A stretch of 64,000 nt of DNA from Trematomus loennbergii (GCA_012861695.1 JAAOOA010000002.1:23125303-23189302), one strand, 5' to 3'. Counted from the first letter of the stretch, positions 37,476 to 49,440 are shown. Numbers and translations are program-made. The notes: generated by a model from the letters alone, not told the origin.

Positions 37476-37807
37476 TGGTGCAGCTCAATTAGTTTGATTG
37501 TGATGAGGGGTCCAATAATTGTCAGCAACATTATCCCCAAGTTGTCTGAGTTTGACAATAAGAGGGGGGGGGGTGGTTGGATGCTGGCGGCACCTTGAGG
37601 AGCTGTAAGCAGAGGAAAACAGAGTGCTAATTGGATTAATGATAGGGGATTGTGATTAGTGATTGAGGAGTGGTGGCTTTAGGGAAGTGCTAGAGTCTAG
37701 CACTTCCCTAAACTGGTAGATCTCGGCAGACTGGAAACTTTAAAAGTAGCTCTCGGTTCAAAAAAGGTTGGGCACCCCTGTGCTAGACTAAGCATGGCAA
37801 ACAGAGG
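37476..37807. repeat. Duplicated segment rich in TAAT motifs, copy 2 (interrupted)
   Basis: It is homologous to 34201-34443 from TGGTGCA through AAGCATGGCAAACAGAGG. It differs by small indels (for example loss of ACACA after CCCCAAG) and by an 85-bp insertion at 37695-37779. Its left border is a hAT end at 37472 and its right border another hAT end at 37808-37844. This suggests that transposition or repair placed this copy. Confidence 0.85.
37695..37779. mobile_element. Short hAT end inserted in copy 2
   Basis: The insert ends in AAAAAAGGTTGGGCACCCCT, the reverse of a CAGGGGTGCCCAACC hAT terminus. GTGCTAGA occurs at 37687-37694 and 37780-37787, an 8-bp duplication as expected for hAT. The left side of the insert begins with an inverted copy of the adjoining target, so the structure is not a simple insertion. 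Confidence 0.7.
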
Positions 37808-37844
37808 CTCCGGGGGGTTGCGACCCCCACTTTGGGAACCCCTG
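37808..37844. mobile_element. Solo hAT end
   Basis: GGGGGTTGCGACCCCCACTT followed by TGGGAACCCCTG is the reverse of a CAGGGGTTCCCAAAGTGGGG hAT terminus. Only 37 bp remain, abutting the end of the duplicated segment. Confidence 0.6.
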
Positions 37845-39771
37845 TACTAGATGACAATACATTGACCTTTTCACTCGACTTCTAAAATTGAATGAGTCAA
37901 AATATACTGCTGTTTGGTGAATGTCTGATTTGTGTATTGTCAGAATGAGAAACGTTGTCTGTTGAAATAGCTTATTCATTCTTTTATAAATGTTTCCTTC
38001 CAAACAACGCAGAAACAATGTCCTTGAGCTCTAATGTTTCTCAGGTAAACAAATGGAAAGATATGTCTCTCTGATACATTGGTCTTTGTATCCCCCATTT
38101 GCTCTCTTTCTCACTCCTGTGGCCTCTCTCTGACACTTTGGTCCCCTTTTAGTTTTGTTTTCTTTATGTCTTCTACGCATACTCAGTGCTCAGCATCAAA
38201 CACATTTCTAGTTCTATAAATGGAGAATTTGTGTCTCCAAAAAGTTTATCCATTGTTAAGCAAGGCTGTAAAGGTTTCACTGTCACTCTGGGCATAATAT
38301 AGATTTAGCTTGTAATCAAAAACATCGAGCTCCCAACAATTCATTTTTATTTTAGATGAACGCTAGTTCCCAAGGTCATCTACAGCTAATCTATTCATCA
38401 GTAAAATAATTGTTATTTTAAATATATGACGGCATTTTGTATAATGCATTTAGCTTTATCTGCAGTGTACTGTGTGTGCAGTATTAAGCTGACAGAATGG
38501 ATTAACACCATTACATTTGTCACACCACTACTTTAGTGTTGAGTATCCAAACATTAGGGAACTGGCACTCTGACCACCACAGAGTACATTGGCACAAACA
38601 ACAGCCATTAAGCCAGAGCACTTGGAAGACTTCTAATCCTTTATTAAGCATCTCCATTGAGTAGGTATCACACCTAATTCATTTTTTAATATCACACATT
38701 TACAATATGTTTTGTTTTCATGATCACATGAAGAAATCTGCATAATATATTTCTCCATAATAACAGGCCCTGTTTCCTATTGGTCATATTTTGAATTGAA
38801 ATTGATTGTGATCTTCTTTTCTGCCTAAAAAAAGTCCCAAGAGTCATAAATCAAGCATACACCCAAACAACACCCTTCCATATTAGTCATCAACAGCAAC
38901 GTCTGCTTATACAACGTTTCACAGATTTACAGATTAGGTTATCATTTCTATTGCTATGGATAACACGTCACCCATCAAGATTATTGTTGGGTTTGAGGAT
39001 GTGGTGACATAGCCATACGAAAGCTTTCATTTTAGATTCCCACCAGGAGCGCAACATGAGCTGTCAGACAACCTGACAGCTTTTAAACAAATCCCCAGTT
39101 CAATCCAATTATCCCAGAGAAGTAAGACAAAAAGAGATGAGAATTGAATTCAAGAAAACCAAACCTTCCCTCTTCTCAAATGTGGATATTTTTGGAGCAA
39201 CAAAGGAGCCGCATGTTCCTTGGTTTCTACTTCAACGATGACCTCACCTAGTTATACAACCCTCCACCCTTGTGCACCTCCTACCGGGGAACCTTTAAGA
39301 GTGTACACTGAACATCACCATTAGCTCCAGATTGAATGAAATTGGCATGCTCAATGCAGTGTGTGTCATCTGTTTTGGCCATGTTATCTGTCCTCTGAGA
39401 GCATTACAGACTGATTTGGACATGAAACACAACAGTTTACGTCAAAAGAAGCAGAGAGAAAAGGGACACGACCAAAAGGGAGAGCAGTCTATTTTTTCTG
39501 TGGCAAACTGATCCTATTCTCACTCTCCCCGAGCAACAGTGTCCATGCTTTGCAAACAAACTACCATCTCTTTGTCCCCCCGCCTATATGTAATTACACC
39601 CCTGCCTCTTTTTCACACTGGCCGGTTTTATCCTGGCTGTAAGTCTCACCAATGCAGCACTATTTACGACTCTTTCCAGCAGCTCTTACATGGCTCGTTC
39701 CCCATCAGTGGGACAGTGGCAGTCCACTGTGGGGGGTTGTCTCAGTTCATACACAGATAGAAGTAAATGTT
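37845..39771. other. Gene-free sequence
   Basis: No gene or known repeat is recognised. Confidence 0.4.
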
Positions 39772-39795
39772 AACACACACACACACACACACACA

Positions 39796-39839
<44 letters not shown>

Positions 39840-39841
39840 CA
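39772..39841. repeat. Compound (AC)n-(ACGC)n-(AC)n microsatellite
   Basis: An AC run encloses a core of about eight GCAC units (about 39796-39828). It is low complexity and yields artefactual frames on both strands. Confidence 0.95.
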
Positions 39842-39844
39842 TAC

Positions 39845-40465
39845 ATTTCCTTCCATGGCAACTGGCTTATTCGTAATAGTTTTTTTACATGGTGTGCAGC
39901 AGGATTGTGTGCTTTGCCAGTACCCACTGAACAGAGAGAAAAAAAGGGATCCTTTGGGTTTTGTAAAGCAGGAAATAGAGGCAATGAGCTAATCTTGGGT
40001 GGAGTTCAGAACAGGATATTCTTATTATGAATTGAGTGGCTGTTCAGTGGGAGTTTTTAAGGCTGCAGATTGGAGTCCAAACTGACTGATTAACTGAGGA
40101 TGTGGCTCGGTTACAAAGAGGTTGCCTTGGCCTTACGTAAGGTTAGATCAATGGCTGGGGTTGCAGATGGGCATCCTGGAGCTGATGCTGTAGTTAGAGG
40201 TGGTGCTGGTCCGTGCAGTGTGTCTGTATACTCTGCTGTTCTGTCGAATAGTTAGGGGAAATGATGGAGGAGTGCTGTTCAACAGAGCCCTGCCATGCCT
40301 CAGTTAGCACTCAAACAGCCACTGCACTGCAGAGCCACACTGACAGTCAGTGCACGCGTGTTTTTAAATTATCTTATCTGAACAACATGCTCATACTTTC
40401 TTTACACTAATCCAGTGTTTGGTTGTTTTGGCAGCATATCTTGGCAGGGTAATGTTGTCTGTAAT
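39845..40465. other. Gene-free sequence
   Basis: No recognisable gene or repeat. Confidence 0.4.
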
Positions 40466-40469
40466 TCAA

Positions 40470-40830
40470 CAACTTAGGTCCCTACTGAAATATCTGAACA
40501 ACTCTTGGATCAATTCTCGTGAAAAGATGTACGGACATTCATTGTCCCAAGAAGATGACTCCCACTGATCACTGACTACATCTGGTGGCTCTGACTCATT
40601 TAGTGCCACCAGCAGGTCAACATTATCCCTAATCCAGGGAAATATCTTCAATTCTACTCAAAGGATTGGCACAACATTTGTATAGAAATTCATGGTTCTC
40701 AGATGATGAATCCTAATGACCTCTCCTCTAGCGCCACTATGACATCACTTTAATATACACATTTATGTTCTACTCTGGATAAACTTGTAGGACTTTGATA
40801 ATCCCCTGACATTTAGCATCACCAGCAGGC
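40470..40830 (+). repeat. Common teleost tandem-unit repeat, three decayed units
   Basis: Successive blocks alternate a GAAATATCTGAACAACTCTT-like head, a GGACATTCATTGTCCC-like middle and a TTTAGTGCCACCAGCAGGTC-like tail, at a spacing of roughly 110-120 bp. This pattern matches a dispersed fish repeat I recognise from its AAATATCTCAACAA ... TAGCGCCATCATCAGGTCAA phrases. Another copy is at about 52705-52890. The transposon class is unknown to me. Confidence 0.6.
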
Positions 40831-40834
40831 CTCT

Positions 40835-42358
40835 TTGTCTTGGTGAAATGAAGGTTTAAATTCTGAGCTCAGTGCATTAAATAAATCTAGACTTAGCTTC
40901 TACTGGATGATACAGTAGCCTGCAGTTCGCTTCAGTAAGATATTTGCAAACAATTCCAACTGGTGAAATATAGCCATGACTTTATTGAGTTTCCTATATT
41001 TTAAATAATACAGTGCGAAACCAGCCTGCATTATGCCGTTTTGTAGTCCATTCCTTTATTTCTTACCTTTTGGTTTTATACTTCTTTCTTTCTCTTTGAC
41101 AGAACTACTTTACAGCTCTAATGCACCTAATTTATATTGTCAGTGGCATGGCATTCATACATTTTCTTCTGAGTCTGTACCAATATTTCAAACTGATTTC
41201 CATGCTGCATGGCAGACACCTGTGCATTGGAGAAAGCAGCTAGACGAAGGCGTTTCGAGAAAATGAGTGTTCCATTATTTATGCCCCCTTCACTAACTTT
41301 ATGATGCCGTTAGGTGGTCATGCTGTTGTCCTCTGTCTTCTTTTATTAGCTGTTCCCTGCTGCATTTTAATGGATACGTCAAAGAATGAAGTCTTCTCAG
41401 ACTCAGTGGAACACAGAGATAGATGGAGCACATCCTAAGATGAGAGCAAAGTCTTGATGAGATTTGTTTATTTGCCTGCCAGCTAAGCACTTTTTACTAG
41501 TATTGGTCTGAAAGCAGTAGCGGTCTGAATTGTATTGACATCGACTGTGCATGTACAATATCCGCCTTCTTTTATTTCATTTCAATATCCAATTTCCTCA
41601 AATACATTCTTTTTTTATGGGTTCTCTATTTACTGTGAAGTATTGATGTTTTTCATTTTTCTATATCCCTTTGCTGTGTTTGAATAAGTACAGCAGTAGA
41701 TACCATAGTCCTTGTGAAAACAGTTTATTAAGTGGCCAGAGGGTGTAATGCAAAGGTAGTTGGGTTCAAGTGTGGTTGCTGTTTTTGTGATGGTCCTTCT
41801 GCTTAGCTTGCCCCACGGACAATATACAGTATGAGGCCTTTGCGCATCAATTATTTGAGAACTTTTCCCCCACACTGAGAAATTCTTGTTTTTGTTGCCT
41901 TAACTTTTATTTTGCAACAAAACAGATATGCAGCACTTTAACTTACCCACATTGTACCCACACCTTAACTACCAATTAACCCCTCTCAAAGACAAAATAC
42001 CAACAACATCTGCAGTGATGGGAACATACTGATACTTTTACAGAGCATTGTATAAAGATAGACATGGTTAATTTGTTTCATGAGAAAATGAAACAAACAA
42101 AGATATATTGTTAATGTCATGTCTCAAGCAAAACAAAGGCGTGTGAGGTATGGTGCACTTTATGTCACACTAATGTAAAATAGTTAATTAAAAATAGAAA
42201 CACATGACAGAATGAGAAATTACATTCGCATCTCCTTGGCCTTTAACAACTAAATGAAAGATGTTTTTCTCTCTTATATATTCACTGTTTGATGGAACCA
42301 TGCAATATCACAATTATGTTAATTATACCCACCCTTTTACGGCCATTCCATCTGTCAC
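40835..42358. other. Gene-free AT-rich sequence
   Basis: No gene or known repeat is recognised. Confidence 0.4.
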
Positions 42359-42362
42359 TTAA

Positions 42363-43663
42363 AGGGGACCTATCATGCAAAATGCACTTTTTGATGTCTT
42401 TTATACATAAATATGTGTCCCGGTGCGTCGGGGAACTCACGCAGCGTCAGAAAATAAAACCCTTTCTCTTTTCCTCCGTACCCACATCTTTTAAAAACGG
42501 GGGTTCAACGAGCGGATACAGATTTGCTGCCGATATGACGTAATTTCGGATGGTGGAGTGGACCCACAGAGAGTTGCTATCAGAAACAATGCCTGACGTG
42601 TTTTGGACGTAATCTCGTCTTTGTTTACATTAGCAAGCCTCGCTAACACTCAGAGCTAACCTGTACTGTAGAGCGAGTGTTTAAAAGCAGGAAATTAAAG
42701 CAAGGCAAGGCAAGGCAAGGCAAGTTTATTTATATAGCACCTTTCAACACAAGGCAATTCAAAGTGCTTTACAAAAAATGAAAGACATTAAGAAAATGGC
42801 ATTTAAAAACAGTCATTAAAAGAAAAGATAATAAAAGAAACATTAAAAGAAAAAAATACATGGATAAAAGTTACAGAGCAGTTTAAGATGTGAATAGTTC
42901 AATTAAAAGCAGCGGCAAAAAGAAAAGTCTTCAGCCTGGATTTAAAAGTAGTAAGAGTTGCAGCGGACCTGCAGGTTTCTGGGAGTTTGTTCCAGATATT
43001 TGGAGCATAATAACTGAACGCTGCTTCTCCATGTTTAGTTCTGACTATAGGGACAGAAAGCTGACCAGTCCCTGAAGACCTGAGAGATCTGGATGGTTCA
43101 TAATTTAGCAGTAGGTCAGAAATGTATTTGGGCCTAAACCATTCAAAGCTTTATAAACCAGCAACAATATTTTGAAATCTATTCTTTGACACACAGGAAG
43201 CCAGTGTAAGGACTTCAGAACAGGAGAGATGTGATCCACTTTCTTAGTGTTAGTGAGGACTCGAGCAGCGGCATTCTGAATCAGCTGCAGCTTTCTAATA
43301 GATTTAATTTTTTTTTAAAAGAACTCACCTTGTGATAAACCCGCAAGAGAAAAAGCATTTGAGCTCCATACTGTTTAAGAAAGAATCCTTGATGTGGTTT
43401 AGAACAGGATGGCGTTTTATCACAGCAGAATTTAACTTTATCTCCGGTAGAATTCTGATCAGGCATTAGCTCCGCCTCCTCTTTTTCTTTTTTTCAAGCT
43501 AAGGACCCAACATCCGCGTTTCTCTAACAGGGCTGGAATAGAGGGATATGAGGGATGTCTAAAATGCATGATCTGTTTGTATTTTGAGAAAAACACATCA
43601 TAGACATGTTTTTATATATTTTTATATATCTGAGACCCATAATATATGCATGATAGGTGCACT
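42363..43663. mobile_element. TTAA-flanked MITE, copy 2, with nested L2
   Basis: TTAA copies lie at 42359-42362 and 43664-43667. The left end AGGGGACCTATCATGCAAAA matches the right end of copy 1 (17248-18246). The right end, read inward, AGTGCACCTATCATGC, matches copy 1's left end, so the two are in opposite orientation. A 600-bp antisense L2 occupies 42699-43304. Without it the element is about 700 bp. No transposase. Confidence 0.85.
42699..43304 (-). mobile_element. L2-type LINE 3' end inside MITE
   Basis: The plus strand opens with CAAGGCAAGGCAAGGCAAGG followed by TTTATTTATATAGCACC, the reverse complement of the (CTTGC)n tail of the two L2 copies at 18830 and 22270. Homology continues through the pol C-terminus to the CTTTCTAATAGAT block, where the element is 5'-truncated. 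Confidence 0.9.
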
Positions 43664-43667
43664 TTAA

Positions 43668-44665
43668 ATCCTTTATGTATGTTGGATGTTAAGATAGCAT
43701 ATAATATGATTTGCATGCATTAAATTAACATACAGTCAGAATACACAGTTACTGCAGATATTTAAGATTATAGAACATCAGGTACTATTTTGACATAATC
43801 TTGCTTGTTATTAATAAAATACGCATTGTAGTAACTCTGCTGGGTTTCTGAAGCAACTGATTTCCTTACCTTGTTGTTACAAACCTATTAAAGAGTTTAA
43901 TCGCCTATTCATAGCTGTTAGATAAAATGCCAATGACATGCATATAAACTAATAGCATAGAAATAAAGAGTGACATTCATTATTAGCTTTCATGGCATCA
44001 GATTGCAGATTCCTCGGCTCTTACTAATGTTGTTGCAGTGACTTGGCACTGTCAAACCTGTTGACAGAAATCTACTTTTATTTTAAATACATCTGCTACA
44101 TGGCATGTGTGAGTACACATCACTATGAGTAAAAAGACAGCCCCCTGCCCTCATACACAGTTTTTAAGCCAGCTCATGATATTTAAAGGGGATTATAGTG
44201 ATATCATACTCTGAACCCTTCATCCCTGTTGGCTCATTATTTCAGTCAAAGAGCACCAACCACTGCAGCAGCCGTTACTACTCGTCTCGGCTCCAATTCA
44301 AACATCAATATTGAATGTGTCTTTATACTTGCTTTCTCAAGCGTGCCCAAGAGTGAAACCTCTATTAATGTATTTTGTTTTAAAGAGGTACTGAGAATAA
44401 CTCAATAAGAATAGATCAAGTTCCAAAATGTAGAAAAGGATATACATATGTCTGTGTACGGCCCCTGCAGTTATACCAAAGGCAAGGCTGTAATGGTGCT
44501 GATGATACGAAGGCCAGAATGGGTGAGGATGCTCTCCGGATATCTAAATGCCGAGCTTGGGCAGTGTTAACTCTGGCAAAATGCCATGGCTCTCTATTGA
44601 AACTGTCACGGTCCTGTTTTTCATTGTAACACACAAAATACAAGGGGGAAGTGGCATGATAAAGT
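43668..44665. other. Gene-free sequence
   Basis: Unique AT-rich DNA without a supported gene. Confidence 0.4.
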
Positions 44666-44987
44666 ATCATAAGCCGCGTTCACACCGGAGTACTTTCACC
44701 GTACTTTTCGCGTTTTAGTTCCGTGAGTACCCCTTATGTCGCGTTCACACCAAAAATCGTACTTAATCTCGGGTACTTTTACCCCCATTTTTAGAGCCAG
44801 CTCAGAGAGCGTACTTTTCTGTGGGTGAAAAGTGCCCAAAAGTGCCCCAGTGCTGATTGGCTGGGCGAATTGCAAACCACGCCCGTACAACTCTGAAAAT
44901 GTTGTGTGGAGACGCCATTGTTTTTCCTCGCTACAAAAACACAACGCTCCGTGCGTTGTGTTTGTTTTTGAAAGCAGTTATGGCAAG

Positions 44988-46398
44988 CATCAAGAAATGA
45001 TGAGGAGGTGTCGGCGCTTCTGGAGATCTACGCCGAGGACGCGACCCAGGGAATGCTACTGAAGCCAGTTCGGTAGCTTTCACTCGACCTGGGAATTGTG
45101 CACAGCCGGCTAAATATAAAGAAACTCAGGACTACAAACGGCGGATTCAGTGGCCAACGATGACTACCACGACGAAGGTAAAATCAACTACATGCACTGG
45201 GGTTTTAATCTGCACAATAATGGTCTCAGATGTACTTTTATTTGCTCAGTAGATCAAGCTAGCCATGCTAGCCATAATAGGCTAACACCGGCCCCGAGCT
45301 AGCTACATCTAGCTAGCTAGATATTCTCCGCCGCTATGAAAACGTTTTGACTTGTGAATAACTGTGCAGTGTTTCTGTAATTTGCTTCACTAACTCATGG
45401 CACTAATCGTCTGTTTCAGGCGAGGATGGACAACTCTCGGGATTGGAAACAAGCGAGCTTTGCATTCTAGATCACAGTTCTTGGTCGTCCTCCTTACCAG
45501 CAACCAAACGCAAAGGTACACACACTGTAACTTTGTCTTGAAAGAACGTTACGCATCGAACTGATGTTCACAATCATGTTTATTTCATAATATTCATCAT
45601 ATTTTATGTTTAACTTGCCTCAACAACATTAAACAAAGTTCAAGCATACATGAAGCACTCTTCAAAAAGGAACAATCCTCCGTGTTTGAACCTCTTAAAT
45701 CGCTGCATAGCCGATTTATTTGGACTGGATTATCCCAGAGAGGCCAAACATTCTTTATAACACAGTTTCAGATTTGTGAAACCTTAATTCTATTTGTGAA
45801 AATACAAAAAAGGGAGATTTCAGTGCTTTTTTTACATGTAGACCACATTAGACCACATTAGACCAGGTCCTGATCTAAAACCACTATACCTAGACTCATC
45901 AAATCTGGACTGGATTATCCCAGAGAGTCAAAAGATTCTTTATAACACAGTTTCAGATTTGTGAAACCTTAATTCTATTTGTGAAAATACAAAAAACACA
46001 TTCCTAGTATGTTGTAAAACTACATGGCGACTAAACAGATCTTGTATCTTGCTTATTTTCCCCTCTTAGGAAAGCGGACACGGGATGCGAATTTCTTTGA
46101 CACCGCCCAGGCGTTGGAGGACCGGCGTGCCGTGGTGAATGAGTCGCTGCGTGGAGATCAGATGGTGCTGTTCACCAAGGCCCAGGAAACGGAGGACAAG
46201 ATGCTCACCTCGATGGAGCGCCAGGCAGAAGTGTTCAAGCAGCAGATGGAGCGCCAGCAGCACCAGGATGAAGTGTGGGCGCTGCGCCATGAGGAAGCGT
46301 CGGCGCAGCGGCAGGATGAGCGACAAACTGCATTTAATAACAGTTTATTTGGTATAGTTTTTGTAAATACTGACACACGACACACAACGTTGCACTAA
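44988..46398 (+). pseudogene. Decayed Myb/SANT-like accessory gene of the transposon
   Basis: In PIF/Harbinger elements a Myb-like protein binds transposon DNA and helps import the transposase. Exon 1 (about 44988-45177) reads NDEEVSALLEIYAEDATQG and then breaks frame; a WELCTA-like and an NIKKLRTT-like piece in other frames resemble the end of a trihelix/SANT fold. Exon 2 (45420-45515) encodes DEGEDGQLSGLETSE to PATKRK. Exon 3 (46070-46398) encodes KRTRDANFFDTAQALEDRR followed by a glutamine/arginine-rich coiled-coil-like C-terminus. GT donors at 45178 and 45516 and AG acceptors ending 45419 and 46069 keep exons 2-3 perfectly in phase. AATAAA follows at 46560. Exon 1 is frameshifted, so the gene is likely dead. 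Confidence 0.6.
45714..45996. repeat. Direct repeat of about 95 bp in the second intron
   Basis: GGACTGGATTATCCCAGAGA, then TTCTTTATAACACAGTTTCA and GATTTGTGAAACCTTAATTC blocks, occur at about 45721-45809 and 45907-45994. A small GACCACATTA triplication lies between them. It is probably a local duplication inside the transposon intron. Confidence 0.85.
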
Positions 46399-47131
46399 GG
46401 TGTGTATGCTGCTGAGAATATCCCTACACCTGGGACAGTTTATTTTATATTGTTATTACTGTTATGACTTTATTTTATATATAATGTTTACTGACATGTA
46501 CAACTGACACTTTATTTACATTTAAAATTGTTCTATTTAATGTTATGTCTTGAGAGTGCAATAAAGAAAACCGACATGGCGATTAAGCTTATTTCTCCTG
46601 ACACTTTATCTTTTGTGACCTGTGTAGCATCCTATACATCACATGTAAGTGATTATTCTGATACCATCATGTTTCATCGGTTATAAACTGGCAAAGCTTT
46701 ATTTGTCATTTATTTATCATCAATGTTGCAACCTTGTGGGGGAATGGCAGGGCACATACACAAATATGACAATTTATATCATTTTAAATATTATTTGACC
46801 TAAACTTTTAATTCCCCCCCATTTCACACAACACAACATGGAGTCCACTATGGGCCAAAACTAACATGTATGTTTGCATAGTGTTTATGGCAGACGGATG
46901 CAGTGGGTCTCAGGAAGATATATAATAAAGGTGGGTTTGCTGCTGAGATCCCTACACCTGGGAGTTTATTTTATATTGTTATTACTGTTATTATATAGTA
47001 CAACTGACACTTTATTTTATATTGACAATGTTTACTGACATGTACAACTGACACTTTAGTTACATTTAAAATATTTCTATTTAATGTTATGTCTTGAGAG
47101 TGCAATAAAGAAAACCGACATGGCGATTAAA
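46398..47131. repeat. Direct repeat of about 195 bp in the transposon centre
   Basis: The segments 46398-46590 and 46929-47131 share TGCTGCTGAGA, CCTACACCTGGGA, TTTACTGACATGTACAACTG and TTATGTCTTGAGAGTGCAAT in order, including the AATAAA polyadenylation signal and an ACATGGCGATTAA end. The ACATGGCGA-TAAACAGATC string also recurs at 46022. The duplication replaces the region where the rest of a transposase gene would be expected. Confidence 0.85.
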
Positions 47132-47384
47132 CAGATCCTGTATCAGCCATCCTACGGTGAAACATGGCAATCATGTGTGCTTTCCGTCGGCCAATCCTTT
47201 TCCTAAAGCTTTTGAACTGCCTTTGATGCTGAAGAAACTTTGCGATTATAGCATTCGACGTGTGGCGGCTCCGGATTTTTGTCGGACGCCTAATAGGCTC
47301 AGGCTCTGGCCGCATTAACGAAGTTACAAAGCTGTATAACATGAGCACAAACAGCACAACTTCAGTCGACTCCATCTCCATCAT
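47127..47384 (-). pseudogene. N-terminal part of the convergent transposon gene (transposase candidate)
   Basis: On the minus strand an open frame extends upstream to 47468, but the likely start is the MMEMESTEVV methionine near 47384. It encodes a hydrophobic segment (VVLFVLMLYSFVTSLM) and then a very basic region (RRPTKIRSRHTSNAIIAKFL, RKRIGRRKAHMIAMF). It starts about 250 bp from the right terminus and reads inward, where Harbinger elements carry their transposase first exon. No DDE catalytic motif is present. The frame runs into the direct-repeat sequence and stops. Transposase identity is inferred from position and composition only. Confidence 0.4.
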
Positions 47385-47634
47385 GTCTGAGGTCGGAAGG
47401 TAAACAACAGACAGTATACGCGGGAAGTTTTTCTTCTTCTTCTTCTCTTGTTTTGTAGCGGATTGCAAACAACTTTAAGGTGCTTACCGCCACCTACTGT
47501 ACTTGTAATCTTCCCTCAGGGAAAAGTACTCCGGTGTGAACGCGATCTGTACTAAGTGCCCTGGGGTTAAAAGCGCCAGGGCTCTTAGTGCCGGAACTAA
47601 GTACAGGAAAGTACTTGGTGTGAACGCGGCTTAT

Positions 47635-48750
47635 TGACTGGCTAAAGTCTCTAGACTATGTTCCAATTCACATATGTAATTGATAAGTTGGCTTGCAGCG
47701 TTATGCATTAAAGCAATACATTCTGTATTTTCCTGCTGGTTTGTATCCCCAGTGGCAGCTTGAGGTTAGGTAGTGCTACAGGCATGAACATACAGTTGGA
47801 TTTTGATACTGTGTCGGAAGATTACATAAAATTGCGCACATTGCTTGAAATAACAGAAATATATACCGTGTGAATATTTATATCTATGCAGGCATTTCTC
47901 CTTTAGTTAACGTTACCTTGACACATCTCAGTCAAATTCAGCTTTTTCATTCAAATTACTTCTCAAAACGTGTAGGTGAACATCAGTGTATGAGGGTCTT
48001 TTTGTTAGAAATTATTTTCCTAGTCTATTGTGAACCAGCCAGTGCAATTTTCTTGAGGCCCCACCATCCCTATCATTCTCTATCAGTGGCTTAGGGATGA
48101 TTGCAGCCTCTTCTTCGAGATAATGTCAGATCAAGGATTGTTCACCACTGCAGCTACCTTTCTGTTTCTCTACCAAATCCCAAATTTGAAAACATTCTTT
48201 GTTTTGCTTGCACTCCTTTATCTCTTCATACGAGAAGAGCTAGAGAATGCAGCAAACAAATACATAGCTCTACATGCAGAGGAGTTCATGTGCAAATACT
48301 CCCACATGATGTGGTATCATAGTGTTTGAAGTGGGACTTCAATTGGACACCCCTGAACAGCCTGCAACTCGGTATCCCACACAAAACATCCCTGCTCCCT
48401 CAGATCGGTTTTCAACCATTTTCCCATGTGGCCAAAGCTTGGAAGGAATGCAGAACATTGATGTCTCATTGCAGAAGGGGAAAAAGCCAACTGTTTTGTT
48501 GTCACAGCAGCATGGTTTAAGAGAGTAAAATGGGCTTAAGCTCTTGGTATTCGTAATGTTCTCGAATCATTGGTTGCGTTGAAACGCTCTCTTTGCTGTG
48601 CCTACAAATTAATTGTATTTATATTATATTCATAGTTGTTATTGTACTGCACATGTACTATTCCAGTTAGTTTTGGAACCAATGCCTAAGGTCAAGGTCA
48701 CTGTGACCCTAAAAACCGGATTGTGTCCATAGTAAGTATTAATAGGCTAA
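47635..48750. other. Gene-free sequence
   Basis: No gene or known repeat is recognised. Short overlapping frames at 48101-48528 lack domains. Confidence 0.4.
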
Positions 48751-48810
48751 GTGTGTCTGGCTGAATGCTTTTTATACATTTCAATGACCTGCATCAAACC
48801 CGACATCACA

Positions 48811-48892
<82 letters not shown>
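48811..48892. repeat. (CA)n microsatellite
   Basis: A perfect CA run of about 82 bp, followed by three ACGAGACAC-like units. Confidence 0.97.
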
Positions 48893-48895
<3 letters not shown>

Positions 48896-49375
48896 ACACA
48901 CGAGACACACGTGAGACACACTTTCTCATAACATTTTAGTAGGATAAAGTGATGGAGTTATAATATTTTGGACAAACATGCTTGACGGAGATATTCTGTT
49001 GAAAAGTTAATACAAATAAAATGTAAATTTCATTAACTTATTTGCGTTGTTATTATTGTAAAAGCCAAAGGGGGGTGGCACAGGGAGGCGGATACATAAG
49101 GTTAAAAATAACAATTTAAGTTGCATGATTCATACTGTAAGGTGCATAGTAATGCAATGTTCTGAGATTTTTTTTAAGCTACTTGTAATTTGAAATAAAA
49201 GACAAAAATAAACGTGAACTTGTTCTAAGATATTGGTTTACCTTTCCCTACAGACTGGCTTATTGATCAAATTGATTTCCTATTTCATTTTAATTGCACA
49301 ATTCAGAATTGTTGTGGCAGTCATTCGATGTGGGATTCATTATCTTAAAAGTACTATAGAGCATGTTGGCAGCGG

Positions 49376-49379
49376 TGTG

Positions 49380-49440
<61 letters not shown>

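Larger units (their letters stand above)
44671..47632. mobile_element. PIF/Harbinger-like transposon, internally rearranged
   Basis: Inverted ends read AAGCCGCGTTCACACCGGAG on the left and, inward from the right, AAGCCGCGTTCACACCAAGT. Both ends carry a second internal terminus-like block (44736-44760 and about 47524-47548). Inside, a three-exon Myb-like gene reads rightward from the left end and a short basic protein reads leftward from the right end. This convergent two-gene layout is typical of Harbinger elements. The catalytic DDE part is missing and a direct repeat (46398-46590 and 46929-47131) fills the centre. The target duplication could not be fixed. The superfamily call is inferred from gene layout. 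Confidence 0.6.

Noticed and set aside
47127..47384. Membrane protein interpretation of the hydrophobic-basic peptide
   Set aside because: Position at the transposon's right end reading inward, and a missing C-terminus, favour a truncated transposon gene over a host membrane protein.
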